Below are positions 36,817 to 45,767 of a stretch of DNA of 64,000 nucleotides, in pieces. The stretch spans positions 124,001-188,000 of the forward strand of contig NZ_LSRE01000012.1 of assembly GCF_001575205.1 (NCBI RefSeq), given 5' to 3'. The notes beneath the pieces were generated by a model. It was not told the DNA's origin. It saw only the letters and a list, made by a program, of their open reading frames with translations, and made no database searches. A program made the translations under genes and the position numbers. Each line of letters opens with the position of its first letter. Positions within the stretch are counted from its first letter, which is position 1. This stretch comes from Tsukamurella pseudospumae (GTDB lineage: Bacteria > Actinomycetota > Actinomycetes > Mycobacteriales > Mycobacteriaceae).

Positions 36817-39716
36817 CGGCGCTCACCTCCGGCCGGCGACTGGACCGGGATGGGCGAGGTCATGTCCGCGGGGGATCCCTCCAGGTCGAGCCGGGCACCG
36901 AGGCTGCGCAGCACGTCGAGCACGAGTCCCACGACGATCAGGTACACGCCGGCGTCGAAGATCAGCGCCGTGACCACCTTGACGTGGCCGAACACGGGTG
37001 CCGTGAACTCGAACGCCACCGACGACATCGCCGGTGCGCCCACCAGCAGCGAGACGACGGTGCCGGCCGCGGCCAGCAGCAGGCCGGTTCCCAGGATGCG
37101 GCCCGCGTCCAGCGGCAGGGCCTCGCCGATCTCGTACCGGCCGCCGGCGAGGTAGCGCAGCACCAGTGCGAGGCCGGCGGTCAGTCCGCCCGCGAAGCCG
37201 CCGCCGGGGGCGTTGTGCCCGGCGAAGAAGAAGTACACCGACACGACCATGATCGTCGGGAAGACGAGCCGGGCGGTGACCTCCAGGACCAGCGACCGGT
37301 GCCGCGGATCGCGCAGGGCACTGCCGATCAACCAGGTGTTCCCGGGGGAGGCGATCGCCGCCGCGGCGCGCTCGGCGCTGACCCGGGGAGCCGACCCGAA
37401 GCGACGGTTGCGGAACACCAGCGAGGCGACGCCCGTCGCCGCGACGAGCAGCACCGAGATCTCGCCGAAGGTGTCCCAGGCGCGGATGTCCACGAGGATC
37501 ACGTTGACGGTGTTGTGGCCGTAGCCGAACTTGTAGGCCTGCTCGGGAAGACGGTGCGCGACGGGGGCGGCCGTGCGGGCCGCGCGCGCCGCCACGGCGA
37601 CGACGATGACCATCGCCGCGACGGCGACGCCGAGCAGCGCCCGCGCGACGCGGGAGGGCCGGCTGCCGGTGATCGGGGCCTCCGCGGGCAGCTTGCGGAG
37701 CACGAGGACGAAGACGACCAGCGTGAGCGTCTCGACGAGGAACTGGGTCAGCGCCAGGTCGGGCGCGCCGTAGATCGCGAACACCACGCCCGTGCCGTAG
37801 CCGGTCACGCTGACCACGAGCACCGTCGCCAACCGGTTGCGCAGCAGGACCGCGGTGAGCGACGCGACGCACATGAGCAGTGAGATCGCGAGGAAGAGCG
37901 GCGAGGCGTGCAGGTGGAGGTCGGGCCGTGCGCGGCTGCCGACGGCGAGGACGATGACGGGGAGCAGCACCAGCGTCAGCAGGATCGTGCCCTGGGTGAG
38001 GGGCAGTGAACCGCGCTGCGTGCTCTGCGTCATGCGCAGCGACAACCAGTCCGCGGTGCGCAGTGCTGCGTCGTAGAGCCGGTCCGCGTTGCCGAGCAGC
38101 ACACTGTTGCGGCGGCGGAGCCGGGCGAACGGGCTGTGCGGCTGGGCGATGACGATGCCCGCCCCGATGATGAGCGCCGTCAGCAGAAGAGGCAGCGTGA
38201 AGCCGTGCCAGAGCGCCAGGTGGTAGGGCTCCGACGCGGGCGCGAAGGCATCGTCGGGATAGCCGGACAGCACGTGGTCCAGCAGGCTGGAGGCGAGCCC
38301 GTCGATGAGCGACAGCGCGGCGAGCACCGCCGGCCCGGCGAGGAACAGCGGGCTGATGGCATGCATCTCGGCGACGGCGCGGGTGGGTGCGGCGTGCCCT
38401 TTGCTGCCGAACGCGCCCCACAGGAAGCGGATGCTGTAGGCCATCGTCAGCGCCGAGCCGACGCACATCCCGACGAGCAGCACGATCGGGAGCGGCTTCG
38501 GGAGGGAGCTGTGCAGCATCGTCTCGAGCGCGGCCTCTTTACCGACGAAGCCGTACAGCGGCGGGATGCCGGCCATCGACGCGGCGGCCAGCGCCGCGAT
38601 CACCGCGAGTACCTTCTGCCGGTCGCCGAGGCGGGCGAGCCGCCGGATGTCGCGCGTGCCGGTCGCGTGGTCGATGATGCCCACGACCATGAAGAGCGTC
38701 GCCTTGAACAGGGCGTGCGCGGTGAGCATCGTCATGCCCGCCAGCATGAGGTTCCGCTCGCCCCCGCCGACCAGCACCATGAGCATGCCGAGCTGGCTGA
38801 CGGTGCCGAAGGCCAGGATGAGTTTGAGGTCGAACTCGCGCAGCGCGCGCCAGCCCGCCAGGATCATCGTGAGAATGCCCAGGCCGAGCACGATCACCCG
38901 CCAGGCGTTCAGGTGGGCGAAGGCCGGAGCCAGCAGCGCGACCAGGTAGATGCCCGCCTTGACCATCGCGGCGGCGTGCAGGTACCCCGAGACGGGGGTG
39001 GGTGCTGCCATGGCGCCGGGGAGCCAGAAGTGGAAGGGCACGATCGCGGACTTGCTGATCGCGCCGATCAGGATGAGCACGACGCCCACCTCGACGCCGA
39101 TGGAGATCGTCGACGGGTCGCCGACCGCGCGCGCGATGACCTCGGAGAACAGGTAAGTGCCGTAGTGCTCGCCCAGCTCGATGATGCCGACCAGCATCGC
39201 GAGGCCGCCGAGCGTCGTGACGAGCAGCGCCTGGGTGGCCGCGCGGCGGCTGGTGGCGCGCTCGGCGTAGTAGCCGACGAGCAAGAAGCTGAGCACCGAG
39301 GTGAGCTCCCAGAAGACGTACATCGCGAGCATGTTGTCGCTGACGACCAGGCCGAACATGACGGCCATGAAGGCGACCAGTTCGGCCGCGAAGGTGGGCA
39401 ACTTGCGAGTGCTCGAGACGCCGGTGAAGTAGCCCGCGCAGTAGACGAGGATGACCGCACCGATCCCGAGGACCAGGACCGACATGATCGCGCCGAGCTC
39501 GGTGAGCCGCAGGTCGAGGTCCATGTGCAGGGCGGGGACCCACTGCAGGGACTCGGTCCGCGCGGGTTCGCCGGAGACGGGCCACACGGTGATGACCCAC
39601 ACGAGAGCCGCGGCCGGGACCACGGCGAGCCCGAGGAAGGCGCGCGCGCCGAACCGTCCGACCGCGACCGGTGCGGCTAAGGTCGCCAATGACAAACAGA
39701 TGAGAATGATGAGCAA
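36813..39716 (-). CDS. mnhA: Mrp antiporter subunit A fused to subunit B
   Basis: 967 residues. The N-terminal ~600 are NuoL-like (VIVLVYCAGYF region, KSAIVPFHFWLPGAMAAPTPVS, HALFKATLFMVVGIIDH). A MrpA/B-type C-terminal part follows, ending in an MrpB-like domain (FFAGHNAPGGGFAGGLTAG, ~860). This A-B fusion is usual in Actinobacteria. The start is TTG 39716, 6 bases after GGAG, with no ATG or GTG nearby that fits. First gene of mnhA(B)CDEFG, which exports Na+ or K+ and supports pH and salt homeostasis. Confidence 0.9.
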   Translation of the reverse strand: MLIILICLSLATLAAPVAVGRFGARAFLGLAVVPAAALVWVITVWPVSGEPARTESLQWVPALHMDLDLRLTELGAIMSVLVLGIGAVILVYCAGYFTGVSSTRKLPTFAAELVAFMAVMFGLVVSDNMLAMYVFWELTSVLSFLLVGYYAERATSRRAATQALLVTTLGGLAMLVGIIELGEHYGTYLFSEVIARAVGDPSTISIGVEVGVVLILIGAISKSAIVPFHFWLPGAMAAPTPVSGYLHAAAMVKAGIYLVALLAPAFAHLNAWRVIVLGLGILTMILAGWRALREFDLKLILAFGTVSQLGMLMVLVGGGERNLMLAGMTMLTAHALFKATLFMVVGIIDHATGTRDIRRLARLGDRQKVLAVIAALAAASMAGIPPLYGFVGKEAALETMLHSSLPKPLPIVLLVGMCVGSALTMAYSIRFLWGAFGSKGHAAPTRAVAEMHAISPLFLAGPAVLAALSLIDGLASSLLDHVLSGYPDDAFAPASEPYHLALWHGFTLPLLLTALIIGAGIVIAQPHSPFARLRRRNSVLLGNADRLYDAALRTADWLSLRMTQSTQRGSLPLTQGTILLTLVLLPVIVLAVGSRARPDLHLHASPLFLAISLLMCVASLTAVLLRNRLATVLVVSVTGYGTGVVFAIYGAPDLALTQFLVETLTLVVFVLVLRKLPAEAPITGSRPSRVARALLGVAVAAMVIVVAVAARAARTAAPVAHRLPEQAYKFGYGHNTVNVILVDIRAWDTFGEISVLLVAATGVASLVFRNRRFGSAPRVSAERAAAAIASPGNTWLIGSALRDPRHRSLVLEVTARLVFPTIMVVSVYFFFAGHNAPGGGFAGGLTAGLALVLRYLAGGRYEIGEALPLDAGRILGTGLLLAAAGTVVSLLVGAPAMSSVAFEFTAPVFGHVKVVTALIFDAGVYLIVVGLVLDVLRSLGARLDLEGSPADMTSPIPVQSPAGGERR

Positions 39717-39789
39717 TGGGCACTCCGTCCTTTGGTGAGCGGGGTGTCGTTCTTTGCTGATTCTACCGGTGAGGGATGTCGGGAGCTGC

Positions 39790-40245
39790 ATGGACCAGAT
39801 GACGGATCGTCTGACCACTTCGTTCGGGCCCGCGCGTCGGCGCGTCGGGCCGGCCGTCGCGTCCCTCCTGGCGGTCGCCGGGCTGCTCCTGGGCACCGCC
39901 GCGTGCAACGGTGATATCCCGGACGGACCCTCCGCCACGGTGACCCTTCCGGCCACCTTCCCCAAGGGTGATGTTCCCTTGGTCGACGGGAACCTCATCG
40001 ACGCCGGCGAACGCTCCCAGGGCGGCGTGACCGTCTTCAACGTGACGGTCCAGGCCAAGCCCGACGGGTACGACGAGGCGAAGAAGAAGCTCGTCGCCGC
40101 CGGCTACACCGCCCTCGGCGACGGCGCCGGGTCGCCCGACAGTCGGTCCGCGCAGTTCTCTGGGAAGGGCTACATCGTGACTGTCAACGCGGCCTCGGCG
40201 GGAGCGATTCCCAACGCCGTCTTCTACGCCGTCAGCAAGGCGTAG
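39790..40245 (+). CDS. Small lipoprotein of unknown function
   Basis: 151 residues. A basic N-terminus, a hydrophobic segment and the lipobox LGTAAC (~37) precede a secreted domain of ~110 residues with FNVTVQAKPDGYDEAKKKLVAAGY, which looks like a single alpha/beta module. ATG 39790 is preceded by GGGAG; ATG 39799 is possible. Divergent from the mrp operon. I do not recognise the family. Confidence 0.75.
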   Translation: MDQMTDRLTTSFGPARRRVGPAVASLLAVAGLLLGTAACNGDIPDGPSATVTLPATFPKGDVPLVDGNLIDAGERSQGGVTVFNVTVQAKPDGYDEAKKKLVAAGYTALGDGAGSPDSRSAQFSGKGYIVTVNAASAGAIPNAVFYAVSKA

Positions 40246-40279
40246 ACCCGGTCGGGGGCGGTCGGGGCCTCCCGCGTGG

Positions 40280-42505
40280 CTACGAGGTCCGACGGTCCGC
40301 GTACGCCTGCAGGTCCGCGACCTGGGCCGGGTCCAAGGAAGGGCGGACGGCCTGTCGTGCCGCCTCGACGTCGGCCGCGGTGACGGTGGCCGTGTCCAGA
40401 TCCCGGCGCATCGCGGTGAGCGCGGCCTCGCGCAGCAGAGCGGTGCAGTCCGCGGCCGAGTAGCCGTCGAGCCGCTCGGCCAGCGCCGGCAGGTCCACGT
40501 CGTCGGCCAGCGGGATCGACCGCGAGCCGGTCCGCAGGATCTCCGCCCGGGCCTCGGCGTCCGGCGGCGGCACGAAGATCAACCGCTCCAACCGGCCGGG
40601 CCGCAGCAGCGCCGGGTCGACCAGGTCCGGTCGGTTCGTCGCGCCCAGCACCACGACGTCGCGGAGGGGCTCGGCACCGTCGAGCTCGGTGAGCAGCGCG
40701 GCGACGACCTTATCGCCGACGCCGGAGTCGCTCGACTGCCCGCGGCGCGGAGCGAGCGCGTCGACCTCGTCCAGGAAGATCAGTGACGGTGCGCTGCCCC
40801 GCGCCCGCGCGAACAGGTCGCGGACCGCCTTCTCGGACTCGCCGACCCACTTGTTCATCAGCTCCGCGCCCTTGACCGCGTGCACCGACAGCTGGCCCGA
40901 CGCGGCGAGCGCCCGGACCACGAAGGTCTTGCCGCAGCCGGGCGGGCCGTAGAGCAGCACGCCGCGAGGCGGTTCCACGCCCAGTCGCGCGAAGGTGTCG
41001 GGGTGGCGCAGCGGCCACAGCACGGTCTCGGTGAGGGCCTGCTTCGTCTCGACCATGTCACCGACGTCATCGAGCGTGATCGACCCGACCGAGACCTCCT
41101 CGGTGGCGGAGCGGGACACGGGCCGGATCACCGACAGCGCGCCGAGCAGGTCGGGTTGAGTGATGGAGACGGAGTGATCCGCACCGTCGTTGAGCACCCG
41201 CGCCGCCGCCCGCAGCGCCCCCTCCCGACACAGCGCCGCCAGGTCCGCGGCCACGAACCCGGGGGCGCGCAGTGCGACCTCGTGCAGATCGAGGTCGACG
41301 GTCGGCGCCTCCCGCAGCAGCAGGTCGAGCAGCTTCTTCCGCTGCCCGACGTCCGGCAGGTCGACGGCGACCGTCCGGTCCGCGAGATCCGGCTCCCGCA
41401 GCCGCGAGTCGAGGTCGCCGGGCGCCGAGGTGGTCGCGATCAGGGCCACGCGCGGCGTGGCAACGGCGCGGCGGAGTTCGACGAGGATCATCGTCGACAC
41501 CGGTTCGCGGGTGGCGGGGAGCAGGCCCTCGACGTCGCGCACCAACAGTGCCGCCCCGGAACCCGGCGGACCCGCGTCGTCGGCGCCGCCGTCGGCCGCT
41601 GCCCGGACCCGCGCGACGGCGTCCCGCACCCGCTCGAGGCGCGCCTGCGGCTCCAGCGCGCCGGTGAGGGCACCGTCGAGCTCGACGAGCGGGCGCGGCG
41701 CCACGACGGCCCGCGCGACGGTGGCCTTGCCGCCGCCCGTGGGCCCGGTGACGAGCACCCCGAGCCGCGCGGGCGCGCCCAGCTTCTGGAGCAGTTCCGG
41801 CTCGTCCAGCGCCAGCGACAGCCACTCGGTGAGGCGCTTGACCGCGGTGTCCGCGCCGACGAGGTCCGCGACGGCCCGCACCGGGGGCGCCTCGGCCTCG
41901 GGCACGGCCTCCGCGAGAGTCACGATCTCCGACGGTGCCGCAGGTGCCTGCTCGTCGGCCCAGAGCACCGCGGAGTTCGGCTGCACCGACACCGGCCCGG
42001 GCTCGGGATCGACGGATACGACGGTCAGTAGTTCGTTCGTCCACGTGATCCCGACCAGCCGCGACAGCTGCTGGGTGGCCTCCGCGTTCGACGTCCCGGG
42101 CCCGAGGTCGCGCGGGAGCAGCGACACGCTGTCACCGGGCATCATCACCTTGCCGAGGAGGGCCTGCCGGAGGGCGGCACCGTCGAGGGCGTTGCGGGTG
42201 AGGGCGCTGCCGCGCAGGAGCACGCGCTTCGCGCCGTACACGACGGCCGGCGAGATCACGACCGTCGCGTCCTCGCGGAGACCGCAGTTGGCGATCGTCA
42301 GTTCGTCCAGGAGCGCGGCCCCGGGTGCGCTGCCCGACGGTGCCGCCGCCACGACCGCCGCGGTGCGGCGCGCGCCGAGCAGTTCGATCCCGTCCCATTC
42401 GCGCAGGCCGAGCGCTGCAAGGGCCTCGGGGTGGATCCGGACGATGCCCCGCCGCGCCTCGAGGGCCGAGGTCTGCAGACGGACGGTGAGCGACAGGTTC
42501 GGCAC
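40280..42505 (-). CDS. Cdc48/p97-like AAA ATPase, Rv0435c-like
   Basis: 741 residues. N-terminal double-psi barrel (VRIHPEALAALGLREWDGIEL), then two AAA modules. The first has an unusual Walker A, GPTGGGKATVARA, and lacks a clean DEVD. The second is canonical: GPPGCGKTFVVRAL, FLDEVDALAPRR, and arginine finger region NRPDLVDPALLRPGRLE. It probably unfolds or remodels proteins. Mycobacteria carry it at the same place before pssA-psd. It is separated from pssA by 42 bases. Confidence 0.9.
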   Translation of the reverse strand: MPNLSLTVRLQTSALEARRGIVRIHPEALAALGLREWDGIELLGARRTAAVVAAAPSGSAPGAALLDELTIANCGLREDATVVISPAVVYGAKRVLLRGSALTRNALDGAALRQALLGKVMMPGDSVSLLPRDLGPGTSNAEATQQLSRLVGITWTNELLTVVSVDPEPGPVSVQPNSAVLWADEQAPAAPSEIVTLAEAVPEAEAPPVRAVADLVGADTAVKRLTEWLSLALDEPELLQKLGAPARLGVLVTGPTGGGKATVARAVVAPRPLVELDGALTGALEPQARLERVRDAVARVRAAADGGADDAGPPGSGAALLVRDVEGLLPATREPVSTMILVELRRAVATPRVALIATTSAPGDLDSRLREPDLADRTVAVDLPDVGQRKKLLDLLLREAPTVDLDLHEVALRAPGFVAADLAALCREGALRAAARVLNDGADHSVSITQPDLLGALSVIRPVSRSATEEVSVGSITLDDVGDMVETKQALTETVLWPLRHPDTFARLGVEPPRGVLLYGPPGCGKTFVVRALAASGQLSVHAVKGAELMNKWVGESEKAVRDLFARARGSAPSLIFLDEVDALAPRRGQSSDSGVGDKVVAALLTELDGAEPLRDVVVLGATNRPDLVDPALLRPGRLERLIFVPPPDAEARAEILRTGSRSIPLADDVDLPALAERLDGYSAADCTALLREAALTAMRRDLDTATVTAADVEAARQAVRPSLDPAQVADLQAYADRRTS

Positions 42506-42547
42506 CTTCGCCAGCTTAGTGGTCGAGCCCCACGCGGAGGTGGGCCG

Positions 42548-43444
42548 TCAGTCCTCGCGGGTGGGGCGGCGCAGGCCGAGGCGGGCGGCGGACCGTCGGC
42601 CTCCCCGGCCTGCGGTCGCGGCGCGACGACGGGGCCGCAGTGGCCGCCGCTGCTCGCGCCGGATGGCGCGGCGCTCCGCGGGCTTGCTGTCCCACGCCGA
42701 CGGGTGCGAGGCGACCCAGCGCTTCGAGCGCCACGCGAACGGGATGTGCAGCAGGTAGATCGCGATCACCACGAGCAGTGCGATGTACGGGTAGGTGAGC
42801 ATCAGCGCGACCAGGCCGGCGACCAGCACGAGCACGCCGGCGGCCTTCGCCGGCTGCACGGTCATGGTCTTGAAGCTGGAGGTGGGGATCCGGGACACGG
42901 TCAGCGCGGCCACGAACAGCGTCCAGACGGCGACGGCGGGCGTGCTCACCCACCAGCCCGTGCCCCACTCCTGCTGCGCGGCCAGCGGCGCCAGGACCAG
43001 CAGTGCGCCGGCGGGCGCGGGCACGCCGACGAAGAAGTCCTTGGTGTACGCGGGTGCCGTCGGGTCGGCGGCGAGGGTGTTGAAGCGGGCGAGCCGGAGC
43101 ACCATCGCGACCACGAACAGCAGCGCGACGATCCACCCGGCGGGCGAACCCGGGAACACCACGAAGTACAGGATCAGCGCGGGCGTCACGCCGAAGTTGA
43201 TCGCGTCGGCCAGGGAGTCCAGCTCGGCGCCGATCTTGGTCGCGGCACCGAGCAACCGCGCGACGCGGCCGTCGAGGCCGTCCAGGATCGCCGCGACCAC
43301 GACCAGCATGATCGCCAGGTCGACCTTGCCCGCCGCCGCGAACCGCACGCCGGTCAGGCCGGCGCAGAGCGCCGCGACCGTCAGCACCGACGGCAGGATC
43401 ATGATCCCGACGGGGCGGGGCTGTTCCTGCAGCGCCGGACTCAC
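42548..43444 (-). CDS. pssA: CDP-diacylglycerol-serine O-phosphatidyltransferase
   Basis: 298 residues from GTG 43444. The CDP-alcohol phosphotransferase motif is complete: DGLDGRVARLLGAATKIGAELDSLAD, with DGxxAR-type spacing and the second Asp pair. Eight hydrophobic segments; a basic C-terminal tail. It makes phosphatidylserine, which psd, directly upstream with a 4-base overlap, converts to phosphatidylethanolamine. Confidence 0.93.
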   Translation of the reverse strand: MSPALQEQPRPVGIMILPSVLTVAALCAGLTGVRFAAAGKVDLAIMLVVVAAILDGLDGRVARLLGAATKIGAELDSLADAINFGVTPALILYFVVFPGSPAGWIVALLFVVAMVLRLARFNTLAADPTAPAYTKDFFVGVPAPAGALLVLAPLAAQQEWGTGWWVSTPAVAVWTLFVAALTVSRIPTSSFKTMTVQPAKAAGVLVLVAGLVALMLTYPYIALLVVIAIYLLHIPFAWRSKRWVASHPSAWDSKPAERRAIRREQRRPLRPRRRAATAGRGGRRSAARLGLRRPTRED

Positions 43445-44175
43445 GGCTGTGCGACCGGAAGGTGCGCGATCACGGTCTCGGCCGCCACGGCGCGCTGGCC
43501 GCTGTAGACGGCGAGCTCGGTGCCGGCGGGGAAGTAGGTGTCCACCCGCGATCCGAACCGGATGATGCCGTAGGTCTCGCCCAGCTCGAGGACGTCGCCC
43601 GGCGCGCAATCGGTGCGGATGCGACGTGCCACGAGACCCGCGATCTGCACGACGCCGACGGGGCCGTACTCGGTGGCCAGACGCACCGTCGTGCGCTCGT
43701 TGCGGTCGCTGGCCTCGGGGAGGTCGGCGGGGAGGAACTTGCCGTCGGTGTGGACCACGGAGTCGACCACGCCGGCCAGCGGCGCGCGCTGCACGTGCGC
43801 GTCGAACACCGACAGGAAGATCGAGACGCGGGGGAGCGGCGCATCGCCCAGACCCAGCTCGCGCGGCGGGACGTGCTCGTCGACGAGGGTGACCTCGCCG
43901 TCCGCGGGAGCCACCGCGACGCCCTCCCGGGTGGGCGTCACGCGGGCCGGGTGCCGGAAGAAGCCGGCACACGCCGCGGCCGTGATCAGGGCGGGAACCC
44001 GGATCCAGCTCTTGCGGTAGCCGACCGCCGCCACCCCGAGGGAGCCCGCGATGAACGGGGTACCCGCGGGGTGCAGCGGCGGTACGGTGTGCCGGATCAG
44101 CTCAGCGATGTGCTCGATACCGGTGGAGTGCTCGGTCAGATGCCCGTCGACCGGCGTGCGAGGTCGGCGCGCCAC
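43441..44175 (-). CDS. psd: Phosphatidylserine decarboxylase
   Basis: 244 residues. PSD-related family: SIFLSVFDAHVQRAP and the autocleavage region IRFGSRVDTYFPAG, where cleavage at Gly-Ser would generate the pyruvoyl cofactor. Two hydrophobic segments near the N-terminus. The start is GTG 44175 with GAAGGGA upstream. Makes phosphatidylethanolamine with PssA. Confidence 0.92.
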   Translation of the reverse strand: MARRPRTPVDGHLTEHSTGIEHIAELIRHTVPPLHPAGTPFIAGSLGVAAVGYRKSWIRVPALITAAACAGFFRHPARVTPTREGVAVAPADGEVTLVDEHVPPRELGLGDAPLPRVSIFLSVFDAHVQRAPLAGVVDSVVHTDGKFLPADLPEASDRNERTTVRLATEYGPVGVVQIAGLVARRIRTDCAPGDVLELGETYGIIRFGSRVDTYFPAGTELAVYSGQRAVAAETVIAHLPVAQP

Positions 44176-44231
44176 CTAACGTCCCTTCGATGCAGTGCTC
44201 ATGTCGGGTGACATTCTCGCACCCGACGGTG

Positions 44232-44542
44232 CTATCCCTTGCGCCCGGTGACCAGCTTCACGATGAACAGGAGTACGACGGCGCCTGCGACGGCGGTGAA
44301 GAAGGTGAACCAGTAGCCGCCGCCTTCACGTCGATCCCCAGCTTGGTGAGGATGAAGCCGCCGAGGAGGCCGCCGATGATGCCGACGACGACGTTGAGGA
44401 TGAAGCCCATCTGCTTGTCGGTGCCCATGAACTTGCTGGCGATCCAGCCGGCGAGGCCGCCGATGACGATCCATCCGATCCATCCGACCTTGTCGGGCGT
44501 GAACGATGCGGCGATGAGTGCGTCGGCGTACTGGGTGATCAT
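44232..44542 (-). pseudogene. GlsB/YeaQ/YmgE-family membrane protein with a frameshift
   Basis: From ATG 44542, after AGGAGG, the frame encodes GWIGWIVIGGLAGWIASKFM and NVVVGIIGGLLGGFILTKLGID, typical of the family. At about 44323-44326 it leaves the family and ends after an unrelated tail (stop at 44258). The expected C-terminus (GGGYWFTFFTAVAGAVVLLF then IVKLVTGRKG) follows in the next frame to a stop at 44232. One missing G in a short G-run explains this. It is either a recent single-base deletion or a sequencing error. Role of the family is unclear, perhaps stress related. Confidence 0.85.
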
Positions 44543-44552
44543 GTGGTGCCTC

Positions 44553-45767
44553 CTAGTGAGTGCCATCCAGGACGATCAAGTCCACCGGGGTGCCAGCGGC
44601 CAGATGCTCGACCTCGGCGGGCACGTCCAGCAGGCAATTCGCCTGTGACAGCCATCGTAGGTAGTGCGAACCCGGTCCGCCGAGTACCGAGACCGAATCG
44701 GTACCGTCGTCCTCCTTCGCCAGACGTCCGCGCAGGTACTGACGTTTCCCGAGGATCGAGTCCACCGGCTCGGCGAGCCGCGCGGACCGTCGGGGACGGT
44801 CCGGCAGGCCCATGGCGGCCCGGAGTGCTGGGCGCAGGAAGACCTCGAACGAGACCAGGGCGCTGACGGGGTTGCCGGGGAACGTGACGAACGGGACCCT
44901 CGCGTCCCCCAGTTCGACGGTGCCGCATCCCTGCGGCATGCCGGGCTGCATCGCGACCTTGACGAACTCGACGCCGCGGCCGAAGAGGGCGTCCTTGACC
45001 ACCTCGTACGCTCCGGCGCTGACGCCGCCGGTGGTGATGACGAGGTCGATCCCGCCCGCCGTGACCCGCTCGGCGAGCCGGGCGAGGAGCGAGTCCACCG
45101 AATCCTCGACGAAATGCAGCATCTCGACCGTGACGCCGCCCGATTCGGTCAGCGCGGCCGCGAGCATCTCGGCGTTCGACTCGTAGATCTGCCCCGGGAG
45201 CAGCGGCGTCCCCGGCCGGACCAGCTCCGACCCGGTGGACAGCACCGCGACGCGCAGCGGCTCGAGCACCGGCAGGGCGGTGAGCCCCAGCGCCGCCGCG
45301 AGGCCGACGGCGGGCGCGCTCACCCGCTCCCCGGCGCGCAGCGCCACCTCCCCGGCCTCGATGTCGCTGCCCGCGGCGCGGAAGAACCGCCCGGGCTCGG
45401 GCGCGACGTCGATCCGCACGGCCTCCACGCCCCCGTCGGTCTGCTCGACGGGGACGATGGCGTCGGCACCGTCGGGCAGGGGAGCGCCGGTCATGATGCG
45501 GCACGCGGCCCCGGGCGGGAGTGCGGGCACGTCGGTCCGGCCGGCGGGGATGTCGAAGGCGACGGGCAGCACCGCGCCCTCCGGGGCGTCGGCGGCGCGG
45601 ACCGCGTAGCCGTCCATCGCCGAGTTGGTGAACGGCGGCAGGGAGATCGGTGCCCGAACGTCGCGGGCCAGGACCAGGTCGGGACGCAGCCCCGGGGACA
45701 GGTCGACGGTCCGCGGTGCCGGGATCAGTGCGGCGACCGCGGCCCGGTGCTCGTCCACCGACCTCAT
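44553..45767 (-). CDS. moeA: Molybdopterin molybdotransferase MoeA
   Basis: 404 residues. SLPPFTNSAMDGYAVRA near the N-terminus, RIMTGAPLPDGADAIVPVE, the MoCF-binding TTGGVSAGAYEVVKDAL and FPGNPVSALVSFEVF are all intact. It inserts molybdate into adenylated molybdopterin. It overlaps the dipeptidase gene by 4 bases. No other molybdenum genes are in the window. Mycobacteria have moeA2 at this locus. Confidence 0.94.
   Translation of the reverse strand: MRSVDEHRAAVAALIPAPRTVDLSPGLRPDLVLARDVRAPISLPPFTNSAMDGYAVRAADAPEGAVLPVAFDIPAGRTDVPALPPGAACRIMTGAPLPDGADAIVPVEQTDGGVEAVRIDVAPEPGRFFRAAGSDIEAGEVALRAGERVSAPAVGLAAALGLTALPVLEPLRVAVLSTGSELVRPGTPLLPGQIYESNAEMLAAALTESGGVTVEMLHFVEDSVDSLLARLAERVTAGGIDLVITTGGVSAGAYEVVKDALFGRGVEFVKVAMQPGMPQGCGTVELGDARVPFVTFPGNPVSALVSFEVFLRPALRAAMGLPDRPRRSARLAEPVDSILGKRQYLRGRLAKEDDGTDSVSVLGGPGSHYLRWLSQANCLLDVPAEVEHLAAGTPVDLIVLDGTH

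Noticed and set aside
39717-40058. N-terminal extension of the MrpA protein from an ATG near 40058
   Set aside because: It would run antisense through the lipoprotein gene; TTG 39716 with GGAG upstream gives the normal first membrane helix.
43441-44175. Phosphatidylserine decarboxylase missing the LGST autocleavage motif
   Set aside because: The PSD-related subfamily uses a Gly-Ser within FGSR, which is present; the enzyme looks complete.
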